The position numbers and the translations under genes are program-made. The notes below the pieces were generated by a model. It did not search any database and was not told the origin of the DNA. It saw nothing but the letters and a program-made list of their open reading frames with translations. Positions 1-6,754 of a stretch of 10,050 nt of DNA are shown one piece after another. Position 1 is the stretch's first letter, and each line of letters opens with the position of its first letter. The stretch comes from Chitinophagia bacterium (GTDB lineage: Bacteria; Bacteroidota; Bacteroidia; Chitinophagales; Chitinophagaceae), in contig RGMU01000040.1 in the NCBI GenBank assembly GCA_010021705.1, positions 1-10,050 on the forward strand, given 5' to 3'.

Positions 1-2
1 AG

Positions 3-140
3 TATGCTTCTGCTACCGATGTGGCTACCCGATTCAGGAATACTACAGCCATGCAGGTAGAAACCCTACCCAAGGGCATTTATCTGATAGAAGTGGTGAT
101 AAACGGCAAAAAGACAGTGGGTAAAATTGTAATTGAATAG
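3..140 (+). CDS. C-terminal end of a T9SS-secreted protein (partial, type A sorting domain)
   Basis: Only the last 45 codons lie in the window; the reading frame is open from position 3 to a TAG stop at 138-140. The residues LPKGIYLIEVVINGKK followed by TVGKIVIE match the end of the type IX secretion type A sorting domain: a leucine-proline-x-glycine-hydrophobic turn, a beta strand, a glycine-lysine turn, and a final lysine-rich strand. This tail directs proteins across the outer membrane through T9SS and is normally removed at the cell surface. The function of the passenger protein cannot be seen because its body lies to the left. The stop codon is 13 bases before the preferred radC start, so the two may be cotranscribed or simply packed closely. 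The sorting-tail assignment is fairly sure; the rest is unknown. Confidence 0.8.
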   Translation, partial: YASATDVATRFRNTTAMQVETLPKGIYLIEVVINGKKTVGKIVIE

Positions 141-153
141 CTTTAAACTTACC

Positions 154-846
154 ATGCCCGACTATATTAGCATAAAACACCGACACGAGAGCGAAAGACC
201 ACGCGAAAAAATGCTACTCCGCGGTGCGGAAGCATTGAATGATGCCGAGCTTTTAGCCATACTTATAGGCACGGGTACAAAAGAAAAATCTGCCATAGAC
301 CTGATGCGGGAACTGTTAGATATGGCAGACAACAACCTTTTGCGGTTAGGCAGGCTTAGCCTTGAAGAACTGCAAAGCATTAAAGGTATTGGTGAAGCTA
401 AAGCTATAACAATAGTTGCGGCTATGGAGTTGGGCAAGCGCAGGCAAATGACCGAAGCCATTGCCGATAATCGCATTAGAGGTCCAAGAGATGCCGGAGA
501 AATGCTTGCTGCCATGATAGGCAACCTGCGCCACGAGGAATTTTGGGCAGTGTATTTAGATAACCAATGTTGCATTATAGGCAAAGAAAAAATAGCCGAA
601 GGTGGTATTACGGAAATGACCGTAGATGTGAAAAAAATAATAAAAGGTGCGCTACTCAAAAATGCTAATCGTATTTTATTAGCCCATAATCACCCCTCCG
701 GCAGCTTAGAACCAAGCGAACATGACAAATTACTAACAAAAAGAATAAAACAAGCAGCCCATATCTTTGAAATTCAGCTTTTTGACCATATCATTGTAGC
801 AGGTAACCTACATAGAAGCATGGGAGACCGTGGGCATATTCAATAA
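154..846 (+). CDS. radC: RadC family JAB/MPN-domain protein
   Basis: This 230-residue protein has the size and layout of RadC (about 220-230 residues). The N-terminal part has the family signature ERPREKMLLRGAEALNDAEL (residues 14-33). A helix-hairpin-helix-like segment follows around residues 73-96 (SIKGIGEAKA). The C-terminal MPN/JAMM metalloprotease-like domain carries the zinc-site motif HNHPSGS (H178, H180, S184 region) and D191, with an upstream glutamate pair E128/E129. RadC was historically linked to DNA repair, but its biochemical role is unsettled. I chose ATG 154 over the in-frame TTG at 133, because the TTG overlaps the upstream stop codon and would add seven non-conserved residues. 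The xth gene starts 12 bases downstream, suggesting cotranscription. The sequence is intact. Confidence 0.96.
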   Translation: MPDYISIKHRHESERPREKMLLRGAEALNDAELLAILIGTGTKEKSAIDLMRELLDMADNNLLRLGRLSLEELQSIKGIGEAKAITIVAAMELGKRRQMTEAIADNRIRGPRDAGEMLAAMIGNLRHEEFWAVYLDNQCCIIGKEKIAEGGITEMTVDVKKIIKGALLKNANRILLAHNHPSGSLEPSEHDKLLTKRIKQAAHIFEIQLFDHIIVAGNLHRSMGDRGHIQ

Positions 847-858
847 ACAACACAATTT

Positions 859-1623
859 ATGCGTATAATAACCTACAACGTTAACGGCATTAGAGCCGCA
901 GTAAAAAAGGGCTTTGCGGAATGGCTGCAAACATCGCCTGCCGACATTATTTGCCTGCAGGAAATTAAGGCAGATAAGCAAGACATACCCGAAGAAGTTA
1001 TCAAAAATGCGGGTTATGATGTTTACTCCTTTTCTGCACAAAAGAAGGGGTATAGCGGTGTAGCTATATTGTCTAAGTTGAAGTTTAACAATGTGATTAT
1101 AGGTAATAACCATGCCCAAAGTGATACAGAAGGCAGGGTTATTGCTGCCGATATGGGTAACTGCTATTTGATAAATGCCTACTTTCCAAGCGGAACAAGC
1201 GGTGAAGACCGCCAAACCTATAAGTATCAATGGCTTGACGAATTTTTTAACTATGTGAATGAGCTAAAACAAAAACAGCCCAACATAATTGTATGCGGAG
1301 ATTACAATATCTGCCACAAAGCGATAGATATTCACGACCCGGTGCGCAATAAAAACTATACGGGCTTTTTGCCGGAAGAGCGGGCTTGGATGGACAAATG
1401 GTTTGACAACGGCATGACGGATAGTTTTAGGCAGTTTAATCAGCAGCCCCACCAATATACATGGTGGAGCCAGCTTGGCAAAGCAAGGGAAACAAACAAA
1501 GGCTGGAGAATAGACTATATAAGCGTATCAGAGCCATTGCGCTCTTTACTTACAGATTCAGCCATTATGCCCGATGTAAAGCATAGCGACCATTGCCCCA
1601 TGATGACTGCCATAAACTTATAA
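859..1623 (+). CDS. xth: Exodeoxyribonuclease III / AP endonuclease (Xth/ExoA family)
   Basis: This 254-residue protein belongs to the exonuclease III family of Mg-dependent phosphodiesterases, which cut DNA at abasic sites and remove 3' blocking groups during base excision repair. The family landmarks are present in order. The start reads MRIITYNVNGIRAA, with the metal-binding asparagine N7 or N9. LQEIK holds the metal-ligand glutamate E35. NAYFPSG holds the active-site tyrosine Y108. GDYN holds D148 and N150. RNKNYTGFLPEERAW is near 163-177, RIDY holds D219, and SDHCP holds the terminal catalytic pair D244/H245. The length is normal and nothing essential is missing. The ATG at 859 lies 12 bases after the radC stop, so it probably shares that transcript. 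The family assignment is firm; the choice between the xthA and exoA symbols is naming only. Confidence 0.95.
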   Translation: MRIITYNVNGIRAAVKKGFAEWLQTSPADIICLQEIKADKQDIPEEVIKNAGYDVYSFSAQKKGYSGVAILSKLKFNNVIIGNNHAQSDTEGRVIAADMGNCYLINAYFPSGTSGEDRQTYKYQWLDEFFNYVNELKQKQPNIIVCGDYNICHKAIDIHDPVRNKNYTGFLPEERAWMDKWFDNGMTDSFRQFNQQPHQYTWWSQLGKARETNKGWRIDYISVSEPLRSLLTDSAIMPDVKHSDHCPMMTAINL

Positions 1624-1634
1624 ACCTATTTAGC

Positions 1635-1642
1635 CACCTTTG
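1635..1642 (+). promoter_or_regulatory. Possible -7 box before the oxygenase gene
   Basis: CACCTTTG matches the Bacteroidota -7 consensus TAnnTTTG at five of the six fixed positions. It lies just six bases before the preferred ATG at 1649, which would give a very short or absent leader. I see no convincing TTTG -33 element at the expected spacing, so this is a weak call. Confidence 0.3.
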
Positions 1643-1648
1643 CACCTT

Positions 1649-2527
1649 ATGCCAAATACAGATAAAGTATTAACTTCTAACGCCATAGAAATACCGTTTA
1701 ATAGCACTTATTTTGAACAAATTGTGCCTTTTTATTGGAATGTGGATACGAATAAGGCAGATATTTTGGCATTTTATCGTGAAAATGGCTATGTGTTATT
1801 AAAAAATGTACTGCCCCAAAAAGAGGTTCTTCGTGTGAGGGAATGTTATTTTAACCTCTTTGACCCCTCCATGTTCAAAGAAGGGACACATCCGGCAGAC
1901 GGTATATTTTCGGGGGAATTTCAGTTTTCGCCTTATGAGCATGGTCATCCCAAGCATCCGGCTGCGGAGTTTGTAAAGTCAGAAGAATTTATTCACCTTA
2001 CGTCTCACCCTGTTTTGCAAGAAATTGCATCCTTAATTTTAGAAGGCGATGTAACAGAACTCCCGCGCCGCCCTATCAGGCAGTTTTATAACAATACACA
2101 CATTGCCACTAAAGCCCACTGCGACTATACCTACTTAGACAAAGGCACGGACAACATTATTACAATATGGCTACCGTTAGGCAATGTACCTTTAGATACA
2201 GGGGGGCTGATTTACTTAAAAGACTCTCATAAAATGAATATAGGCTACTTAAAGCAACACTTTAATAGCCACTTAACTGATATTCGTGCCGATGACCGCC
2301 CCATTACGCCCAACCTTAAAGCATTGGCAGATTATGCGCACAGCAAATGGTTGTTCACGGAATATGAGGCAGGCGATATTATATTGCATAGCCCGCACTT
2401 GATACATGCCACTACGGACTGTAATACCGACTATATGCGCCTTTCTACCGATATTCGCTTTGCCAAAGCTACCGGTAATATAGACCCCCGCTGGGGCGAA
2501 GCATGGCGCGGCGATGACGGGTATTGA
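1649..2527 (+). CDS. Phytanoyl-CoA dioxygenase (PhyH) family Fe(II)/2-oxoglutarate oxygenase
   Basis: The 292-residue product looks like a PhyH-family non-heme iron oxygenase, which uses 2-oxoglutarate and O2 to hydroxylate a small-molecule substrate. An N-terminal FYRENGYVLLKNVL segment (residues 42-55) is typical of the fold entrance. HCD gives the first iron ligands (H157, D159). TGGLIYLKDSHK (184-195) is the characteristic 'G-L/A-x-x-x-x-G/D-S-H' strand. The distal histidine is probably H253 (LIHATTD), and R264 (MRLSTDIRF) lies 11 residues later, the spacing seen in human PhyH for the 2-oxoglutarate-binding arginine. No signal peptide is visible, so it is probably cytoplasmic. The substrate cannot be inferred: neighbours upstream are DNA-repair genes with no metabolic partner. 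ATG 1649 is preferred to the in-frame TTG at 1640, which lies inside the possible -7 box. The gene is convergent with the next one, only 13 bases away. Confidence 0.8.
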   Translation: MPNTDKVLTSNAIEIPFNSTYFEQIVPFYWNVDTNKADILAFYRENGYVLLKNVLPQKEVLRVRECYFNLFDPSMFKEGTHPADGIFSGEFQFSPYEHGHPKHPAAEFVKSEEFIHLTSHPVLQEIASLILEGDVTELPRRPIRQFYNNTHIATKAHCDYTYLDKGTDNIITIWLPLGNVPLDTGGLIYLKDSHKMNIGYLKQHFNSHLTDIRADDRPITPNLKALADYAHSKWLFTEYEAGDIILHSPHLIHATTDCNTDYMRLSTDIRFAKATGNIDPRWGEAWRGDDGY

Positions 2528-2529
2528 TG

Positions 2530-2553
2530 GGGTAAAGTTATTAAAACTTGCCC
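2530..2553. terminator. Weak hairpin in the convergent gap
   Basis: GGGTA-AAGTT-ATTAA-AACTT-GCCC can fold with a 5-bp AAGTT/AACTT stem (2535-2539 with 2545-2549), a T-G wobble, one bulged A, and three G-C pairs below it. It spans the 13-base space between two convergent stop codons and overlaps the TTA stop of the minus-strand gene. No T-run follows on either strand, so activity as a bidirectional terminator is only possible. Confidence 0.25.
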
Positions 2554-3614
2554 TGTGGTATCATCCACATATTTTTAAGAATATTGGTCTTTTTAAGGGC
2601 AAAGGTATAGTTGACCGATAGTTCTAAGTCGCTTTGATTGCTTAATGTACTGTTGCTTTGATACATATCTTTGCTAATGCCTATTAAATACCTATCCCAT
2701 TCTATTAATAGGGACGGAGCAATGTAGGCATCTTTTTGGTAGTAAGCACCTATGTATATTCTTCTGTTAAACTGAACTTCTACATCATGCTGTGGATTTA
2801 ATAGATAGCCGGCAGCAAAGTGTGCCTTAATGGTGTTTTGTGCCTCTATTGCCCTGTAGCATACACTTGCTTTAAACGAAAAGTGCTTGTTAGCGTCAAA
2901 ATTTGCACCTGTATAGGCAACCCAAGCACTATGAGTGGGGGCAGGAGAAAAGCCGGAAATCACGTCATTAGGGGTGGTAAAATTATGAACCGCTCCACCG
3001 GCAAACACATCCCACTTTTTGCCTAAAAACCCCACATACTGCACTCCGGCATTAAACTCCGGATGTGTGATATTGCTTTCCAAATCTTCTACCGGATAAT
3101 TGTCGGACAGTAAGCCGGTTTTGCCGTTGCGATAAAAGTCGTTTTGGGTAAGTATATTATAATTTAACCTTCGCTGCACAATAGATGCTTGAATGCCAAC
3201 AGAAATTAAATGACTTAACGAGCTTCCAATGTTTTTATGGTAAGCAACGCCAATGCACGACCTACTGCTTTTGATAGCATTTGCTTTTGTATTCTCCACT
3301 TGCACACCCACACCAAAGCCCAGCGCATCGCCCATAGGCAATCTTAGCTTTAGGGCACAAAAGTCGGCAAAGATATTTCTTTGAGAATGTAGGTCATTAG
3401 AGCTTGAGAATGGGCTGTTATGCACGTTCACGCCCCACCTTACGTCATCGGGCATGCAAGCACCGGTGGCAGCAGGGTTAAGAAACATGGGTGCAGACAA
3501 ATATTGAGTAGGTATTTCGTTTTGAGCATATAAAGCAATGTTTCCGACAAGTAATAGGGAAACACATAGCGTATATGGCAAAAGTTTATACGAATTGTTA
3601 TTGCGTTGGTTCAT
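2541..3614 (-). CDS. PorP/SprF-family outer-membrane protein (type IX secretion associated)
   Basis: This 357-residue protein resembles the PorP/SprF family, Bacteroidota outer-membrane beta-barrels. Founding members take part in type IX secretion and gliding, and many paralogues are encoded beside secreted proteins. A signal peptide is visible (residues 1-30, hydrophobic core LLPYTLCVSLLLVGNIA, probable cleavage ALYA/QN). The family N-terminal motif follows: PTQYLSAPMFLNPAATGA (about 35-52), including the diagnostic NPAATG. The remainder has alternating strands with aromatic girdles, such as LGFGVGVQVENTKA, GVQYVGFLGKKWDVFAGGAV and VEVQFNRRIYIGAYYQKDA. The last barrel-like strand (ELSVNYTFALKK) is followed by an unusual tail of about 15 residues ending in GKF. 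The gene stands alone, without the PorE/OmpA or large adhesin partner often found next to SprF paralogues, so its partner is unknown. Family assignment is good; direct participation in T9SS is inference. Confidence 0.83.
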   Translation of the reverse strand: MNQRNNNSYKLLPYTLCVSLLLVGNIALYAQNEIPTQYLSAPMFLNPAATGACMPDDVRWGVNVHNSPFSSSNDLHSQRNIFADFCALKLRLPMGDALGFGVGVQVENTKANAIKSSRSCIGVAYHKNIGSSLSHLISVGIQASIVQRRLNYNILTQNDFYRNGKTGLLSDNYPVEDLESNITHPEFNAGVQYVGFLGKKWDVFAGGAVHNFTTPNDVISGFSPAPTHSAWVAYTGANFDANKHFSFKASVCYRAIEAQNTIKAHFAAGYLLNPQHDVEVQFNRRIYIGAYYQKDAYIAPSLLIEWDRYLIGISKDMYQSNSTLSNQSDLELSVNYTFALKKTNILKNMWMIPQGKF

Positions 3615-3632
3615 CTATAATATGATAGGTGG

Positions 3633-3640
3633 CAAAAATA
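3633..3640 (-). promoter_or_regulatory. Possible -7 box for the PorP/SprF-like gene
   Basis: On the minus strand this reads TATTTTTG, an exact match to the Bacteroidota -7 consensus TAnnTTTG, 18 bases before the ATG of the PorP-like gene. It would give a leader of roughly a dozen bases. No TTTG element is seen at the expected -33 distance, so the call rests on one box in AT-rich sequence. Confidence 0.35.
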
Positions 3641-3641
3641 C

Positions 3642-3730
3642 GGTAAAAAACGAGTTCATAGCATGCATAGCGGATATTTTGCAGGGTAAATAGCCATTTT
3701 CAGCGGTAAAAGTAGGTAAAATAGGGCAAA
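3642..3730. repeat. Cluster of GGTAAA-type hexamers in the divergent intergenic region
   Basis: GGTAAA occurs at 3642, 3685, 3705 and 3715, and the variant GGCAAA at 3725. The last four copies are spaced at 20, 10 and 10 bases, so they lie on one face of the helix. They sit between the minus-strand PorP-like gene and the plus-strand small secreted protein gene. They could be a binding array or chance in purine-rich sequence. Apart from this cluster and the promoter boxes, I see no gene in the 284 bases from 3615 to 3898. Confidence 0.3.
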
Positions 3731-3787
3731 ACAAGCCCCAATTAGTTATATTATTGTTAAATCACAAAAAAATATATTCGTTAATGA

Positions 3788-3816
3788 TTGGTTGTTTGAA
3801 AATCTGCGTGTCTTTG
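3788..3816 (+). promoter_or_regulatory. Candidate promoter for the DUF4468-like secreted protein gene
   Basis: TTG at 3788-3790 is followed after 18 bases by TGTCTTTG (3809-3816), which matches the -7 consensus TAnnTTTG except for one base. The spacing fits the Bacteroidota -33/-7 architecture. Transcription from here would give an A-rich leader of about 75-80 bases before ATG 3899, without a Shine-Dalgarno sequence. Confidence 0.4.
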
Positions 3817-3898
3817 TATTGTAAATGACAACAAACAAATAACAACTAAATAATAAACGATTTTTAATTTCATTGTTAACGCTTAAATATAACGGATT

Positions 3899-4471
3899 AT
3901 GAGACAAGTATTTTACATTTTAGTAGCAGTATTGAGCATGATGGTAAGTAATGTATATGCTCAAAATTTAGGTAAGCAAAACGAATGGTTTACCGATGCC
4001 CCCAACAATATACCTATGAAGGGCGGTGCACCTTATTACGATACATTGGTGTTGATGAGCCACCACTTTACAAAAGAAAAACTGCACAACAATGCCGAGT
4101 ATTACTTCAATAATATTTTTGGCTCTAAGCTCATTCAAAAAAATAGCGATTATAGCTATACTGCTTTGGCTCACTATTACATGACCACAGAAAAAAGCAA
4201 TATGCCTGAGCACATTTACCGTGTAAGCTATGTGTTAGAAATTAACATTCACAATGGTAGATATTCAGCCACCATGCGTGATTTTGTGATTGAGAGAAGA
4301 AATGAATTGGTTGACTTTTATACCACTTATAAATCAGCCTTAGATTCTCAAAATGGCGAATGCCGTAGGTTTTTGGCTATCTTCAACAAGAAAAACACCG
4401 ATGAGCTAAAAGTGGTTTACAATACTATGCGCACCAACATTAATTCTCAAGACGGTACAGCCAGCAGATAA
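3899..4471 (+). CDS. Small secreted protein, DUF4468-like (TBP-like fold)
   Basis: This 190-residue protein has a signal peptide (residues 1-21, hydrophobic FYILVAVLSMMV, cleavage near NVYA/QN), so it is exported to the periplasm or the outer membrane. The mature part resembles DUF4468, a Bacteroidota domain of unknown function with a predicted TBP-like fold. It has a helix with the pattern 'NAEYYFNNIFGSK' (64-77), a polar KNSDYSYTALAHYYM strand (81-95), and the strand-turn-strand YRVSYVLEINIHNGRYSATMRDFVIE split over 107-132, where the N-G-R-Y turn is typical. A basic helical C-terminus follows. No catalytic motif or T9SS tail is visible. It is a single-gene unit with its own candidate promoter and a strong terminator. 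Gene reality is sure; the domain call is from memory of the family pattern and moderately sure. Confidence 0.6.
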   Translation: MRQVFYILVAVLSMMVSNVYAQNLGKQNEWFTDAPNNIPMKGGAPYYDTLVLMSHHFTKEKLHNNAEYYFNNIFGSKLIQKNSDYSYTALAHYYMTTEKSNMPEHIYRVSYVLEINIHNGRYSATMRDFVIERRNELVDFYTTYKSALDSQNGECRRFLAIFNKKNTDELKVVYNTMRTNINSQDGTASR

Positions 4472-4498
4472 TCTTACCTTAATGTTCCTTCTTTATAT

Positions 4499-4526
4499 AA
4501 AGCTACCTTTCACGGGTAGCTTTTTT
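4499..4526 (+). terminator. Rho-independent terminator
   Basis: A perfect 9-bp stem AAAGCTACC (4499-4507) / GGTAGCTTT (4515-4523) encloses a 7-base loop and runs straight into TTTTTT (4521-4526). It lies 28 bases after the stop codon of the small secreted protein gene and should end that transcript. It also isolates that gene from the next one. Confidence 0.88.
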
Positions 4527-4661
4527 GCTTGTGGCAATGTTTGTCTCGGCATACTTAACGGGAGTGTTGCAAGGGTTTCTGGGGCAAAACAGAAAACTAC
4601 TTTAGAGCATTATGGGTAGAAGTTTAAAAATGTATTACCTTTACCCTTCTTTTTTAGTTTT

Positions 4662-6647
4662 ATGAGACCATTATTTTTGTTTTTAGTATGTGCTGTTTTA
4701 TGGGTAAATGTGGCGAAAGCTGCTCCCGGCGACACTACTTGGGTACAGGCGAATATCGCTAACCTATCATGGTACAACAATTATGACACTACTATTGTGT
4801 TTCCTAACGGTAGTACCACTTACCGTAAAATATTGATGATATTTACTCTAGGTAAGTATAACTGTGGTAGTGGTGCTACCTATTGCGGTGATTGGGACTA
4901 TACAGTGCAAAACTTTTTAATAAAACCCGGAAGAGATACCATGGAATTGGGGCGGTTTATAACGCCTTATGCCAATGCAGGCGCACCGCGCACCCCATGG
5001 ACATGGAAACAGCATTATGTGTATGACGTTACAGATTATGCGTCTAAGCTGCGCGACACTGCCATTATACGCATATTATATTCCGGCTATTCGGGTGGGT
5101 TTACGGGCAACATTCGCTTTGCGTTTATTGAAGGAACACCGGATAGACCTGTGCTGAATGTGCACCGCTTATGGGCAGGAAGTTATAACTATGGCGATAC
5201 CACGCATAGCGACTCCTTCAATATTAACACTCATTTTACTACCCGCACCGAAACTGCCCCTGCGGGTACGCAGGCTACGAACCTAAAATTTACAGTAACG
5301 GGGCATGGTAGCGATGGCAACTATTGCAGCGAGTTTTGCTCAAAATACTATCAGGTGTATGTTAATGGTTCTTCTGTTATTACCAAAAATATATGGCGCA
5401 GCGATTGCGGGCTAAACGACTTATATCCACAATCGGGTACTTGGCTTTACGACCGCGGTAACTGGTGCCCGGGTGCAATGGTATATGCCCATAACAATAT
5501 GCTACCCGGCATTACGGGGGGCACATCGTTTACCACCAAAGTAATGTTTGAAAGCTATGTGCGAACCGGTAGCGGCTCACCAAGCTATACCACCGAAGCG
5601 AATATAATTTATTATGGTGCGATGAACAAAACTTTAGATGCGTCTTTAGACAATATTATCAGCCCTAATAATGATGAAAATAGCTTTAGAGCTAATCCTA
5701 CCTGCGGGCTACCGCAGATAAGGGTGAAAAATACGGGTGCTACTACTATCACCTCGCTGTCTATCCAATATGGTGTAAAGGACTCAGTCATGCACACTTA
5801 TACATGGAGCGGTAGCCTACCTTCTTTAGCCGATACGGTGATAGCCCTACCTGTGATTCCGGAACTTAGCCAAATAGCGGGTTCGGCAACACTATACCAA
5901 TTCAACGCATCTATACAGCAAGTAAACGGCTCTATCGATGCCGATACCACCAACAACAAGCTAAGCTCTTACTTCAATGCCGTTCCGCTGTGGCCTGCCA
6001 CGCTTAGGTTTATTTTCAGAACCAACAACCAAGAAACATCGCCCGGTTCAGGGGTAAGCGAAACCAGTTGGAAAATCTATGATATGGCAGACAACATTAT
6101 AGCCCAACGCAGCGGTAATGCCCTTTCCACTATCTATACCGATACTATTAATTTAGCCTCTCAATGCTATAAATTAGTGCTAACCGATGCTGGTTGCGAT
6201 GGCTTGCAGTGGTGGGCATATAGCGGTAGTAGCGTTACCGCAGGTTATTTTTATGCCAAAAAACTACCCAACACTAATCTTAATATGAACGGCTACAACT
6301 ATGCCGGTACGTATAACAATGACTTTGGTTGCTCTTTTACGCAATATTTTTACGTAGCTCCCTTTCCCGCAGGCATAGAAGATGTGGTGAAAGATGCACC
6401 GGTAATGACCTCATTCCCCAACCCTGCCAAAGAGCAAATTACGATAGACATTACCGGCTTGAGCAATGGACAAGGCGTGATTGAAGTATATGATGTATTA
6501 GGCAAGAAAGTAGATAACATTATCAGCACTTCTTTCCCACTTACCATACCCACGGCTAAGTTGCATAACGGCATACACACCATAGTGTTTATACCGCAAG
6601 GGCACAGTGAATTGAGGCTGAAAAGTAGTATAATGGTGCTAAAATAG
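4662..6647 (+). CDS. Secreted PNGase F-like protein with T9SS type A sorting domain
   Basis: The 661-residue product has a signal peptide (1-20, cleavage AKA/APGD). Residues about 21-320 resemble both jelly-roll domains of Flavobacterium (Elizabethkingia) peptide-N-glycosidase F, which removes N-glycans from proteins. Compared with PNGase F as I remember it, all six disulfide cysteines have counterparts: C68/C75, C222/C226 and C249/C269. Also shared are YCGDWDY, LGRFITPY (97-103), DVTD (122-125), EGTPD (157-161) and DRGNWCPG (264-271). Catalytic D60 corresponds to D79 and E206 to E224, but E118 falls on S141 and the W207 position is F225. Residues about 345-440 look like a CARDB/Ig-like beta domain. 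Residues 445-565 are another cysteine-containing beta region I do not recognise. FPNPAKEQITIDI through IMVLK (585-661) is the T9SS sorting tail. It is probably a cell-surface or released protein. A weak -7-like TACCTTTA lies at 4636-4643. Family resemblance is good, but glycosidase activity is uncertain. Confidence 0.78.
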   Translation: MRPLFLFLVCAVLWVNVAKAAPGDTTWVQANIANLSWYNNYDTTIVFPNGSTTYRKILMIFTLGKYNCGSGATYCGDWDYTVQNFLIKPGRDTMELGRFITPYANAGAPRTPWTWKQHYVYDVTDYASKLRDTAIIRILYSGYSGGFTGNIRFAFIEGTPDRPVLNVHRLWAGSYNYGDTTHSDSFNINTHFTTRTETAPAGTQATNLKFTVTGHGSDGNYCSEFCSKYYQVYVNGSSVITKNIWRSDCGLNDLYPQSGTWLYDRGNWCPGAMVYAHNNMLPGITGGTSFTTKVMFESYVRTGSGSPSYTTEANIIYYGAMNKTLDASLDNIISPNNDENSFRANPTCGLPQIRVKNTGATTITSLSIQYGVKDSVMHTYTWSGSLPSLADTVIALPVIPELSQIAGSATLYQFNASIQQVNGSIDADTTNNKLSSYFNAVPLWPATLRFIFRTNNQETSPGSGVSETSWKIYDMADNIIAQRSGNALSTIYTDTINLASQCYKLVLTDAGCDGLQWWAYSGSSVTAGYFYAKKLPNTNLNMNGYNYAGTYNNDFGCSFTQYFYVAPFPAGIEDVVKDAPVMTSFPNPAKEQITIDITGLSNGQGVIEVYDVLGKKVDNIISTSFPLTIPTAKLHNGIHTIVFIPQGHSELRLKSSIMVLK

Positions 6648-6679
6648 TACTGTATTTTGGTAATAAACTAAGCGCAATT

Positions 6680-6701
6680 TTTTCTATATACTTATAGAAA
6701 A
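6680..6701. repeat. AT-rich perfect inverted repeat upstream of mfd
   Basis: TTTTCTATA (6680-6688) and TATAGAAAA (6693-6701) form a perfect 9-bp dyad around the 4-base centre TACT. It is 33 bases after the stop of the PNGase F-like gene and 14 bases before the TTTG element of the mfd promoter. It could be a weak terminator hairpin (AT-rich, no clean T-run after it) or an operator for mfd. The sequence alone does not decide. Confidence 0.45.
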
Positions 6702-6715
6702 TAAGGTCTCAGACT

Positions 6716-6745
6716 TTTGCAGTATGCCCATTTTGCCTACATTTG
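6716..6745 (+). promoter_or_regulatory. mfd promoter (Bacteroidota -33/-7 type)
   Basis: TTTG at 6716-6719 and TACATTTG at 6738-6745 are separated by 18 bases. They match the Bacteroidota primary-sigma consensus TTTG / 18-21 bases / TAnnTTTG exactly. The -7 box ends only nine bases before ATG 6755, so transcription should begin within a few bases of the start codon. The mfd messenger would then be nearly leaderless. Confidence 0.65.
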
Positions 6746-6754
6746 CAGGTGTAA

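Noticed and set aside
133..153. TTG start at 133 for radC
   Set aside because: It overlaps the stop of the preceding gene and adds residues not typical of RadC. ATG 154 gives a normal-length protein.
162..659. 165-residue open frame on the minus strand
   Set aside because: It is fully antisense to radC, low in complexity (rich in serine, isoleucine and leucine), and matches no family I recognise. It is a shadow frame.
808..1230. 140-residue minus-strand open frame over the radC/xth boundary
   Set aside because: It is antisense to two well-supported genes and has no recognisable domain or start context.
1640..1648. TTG start at 1640 for the oxygenase
   Set aside because: It lies inside the CACCTTTG -7-like box. 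ATG 1649 is the more usual start and loses nothing conserved.
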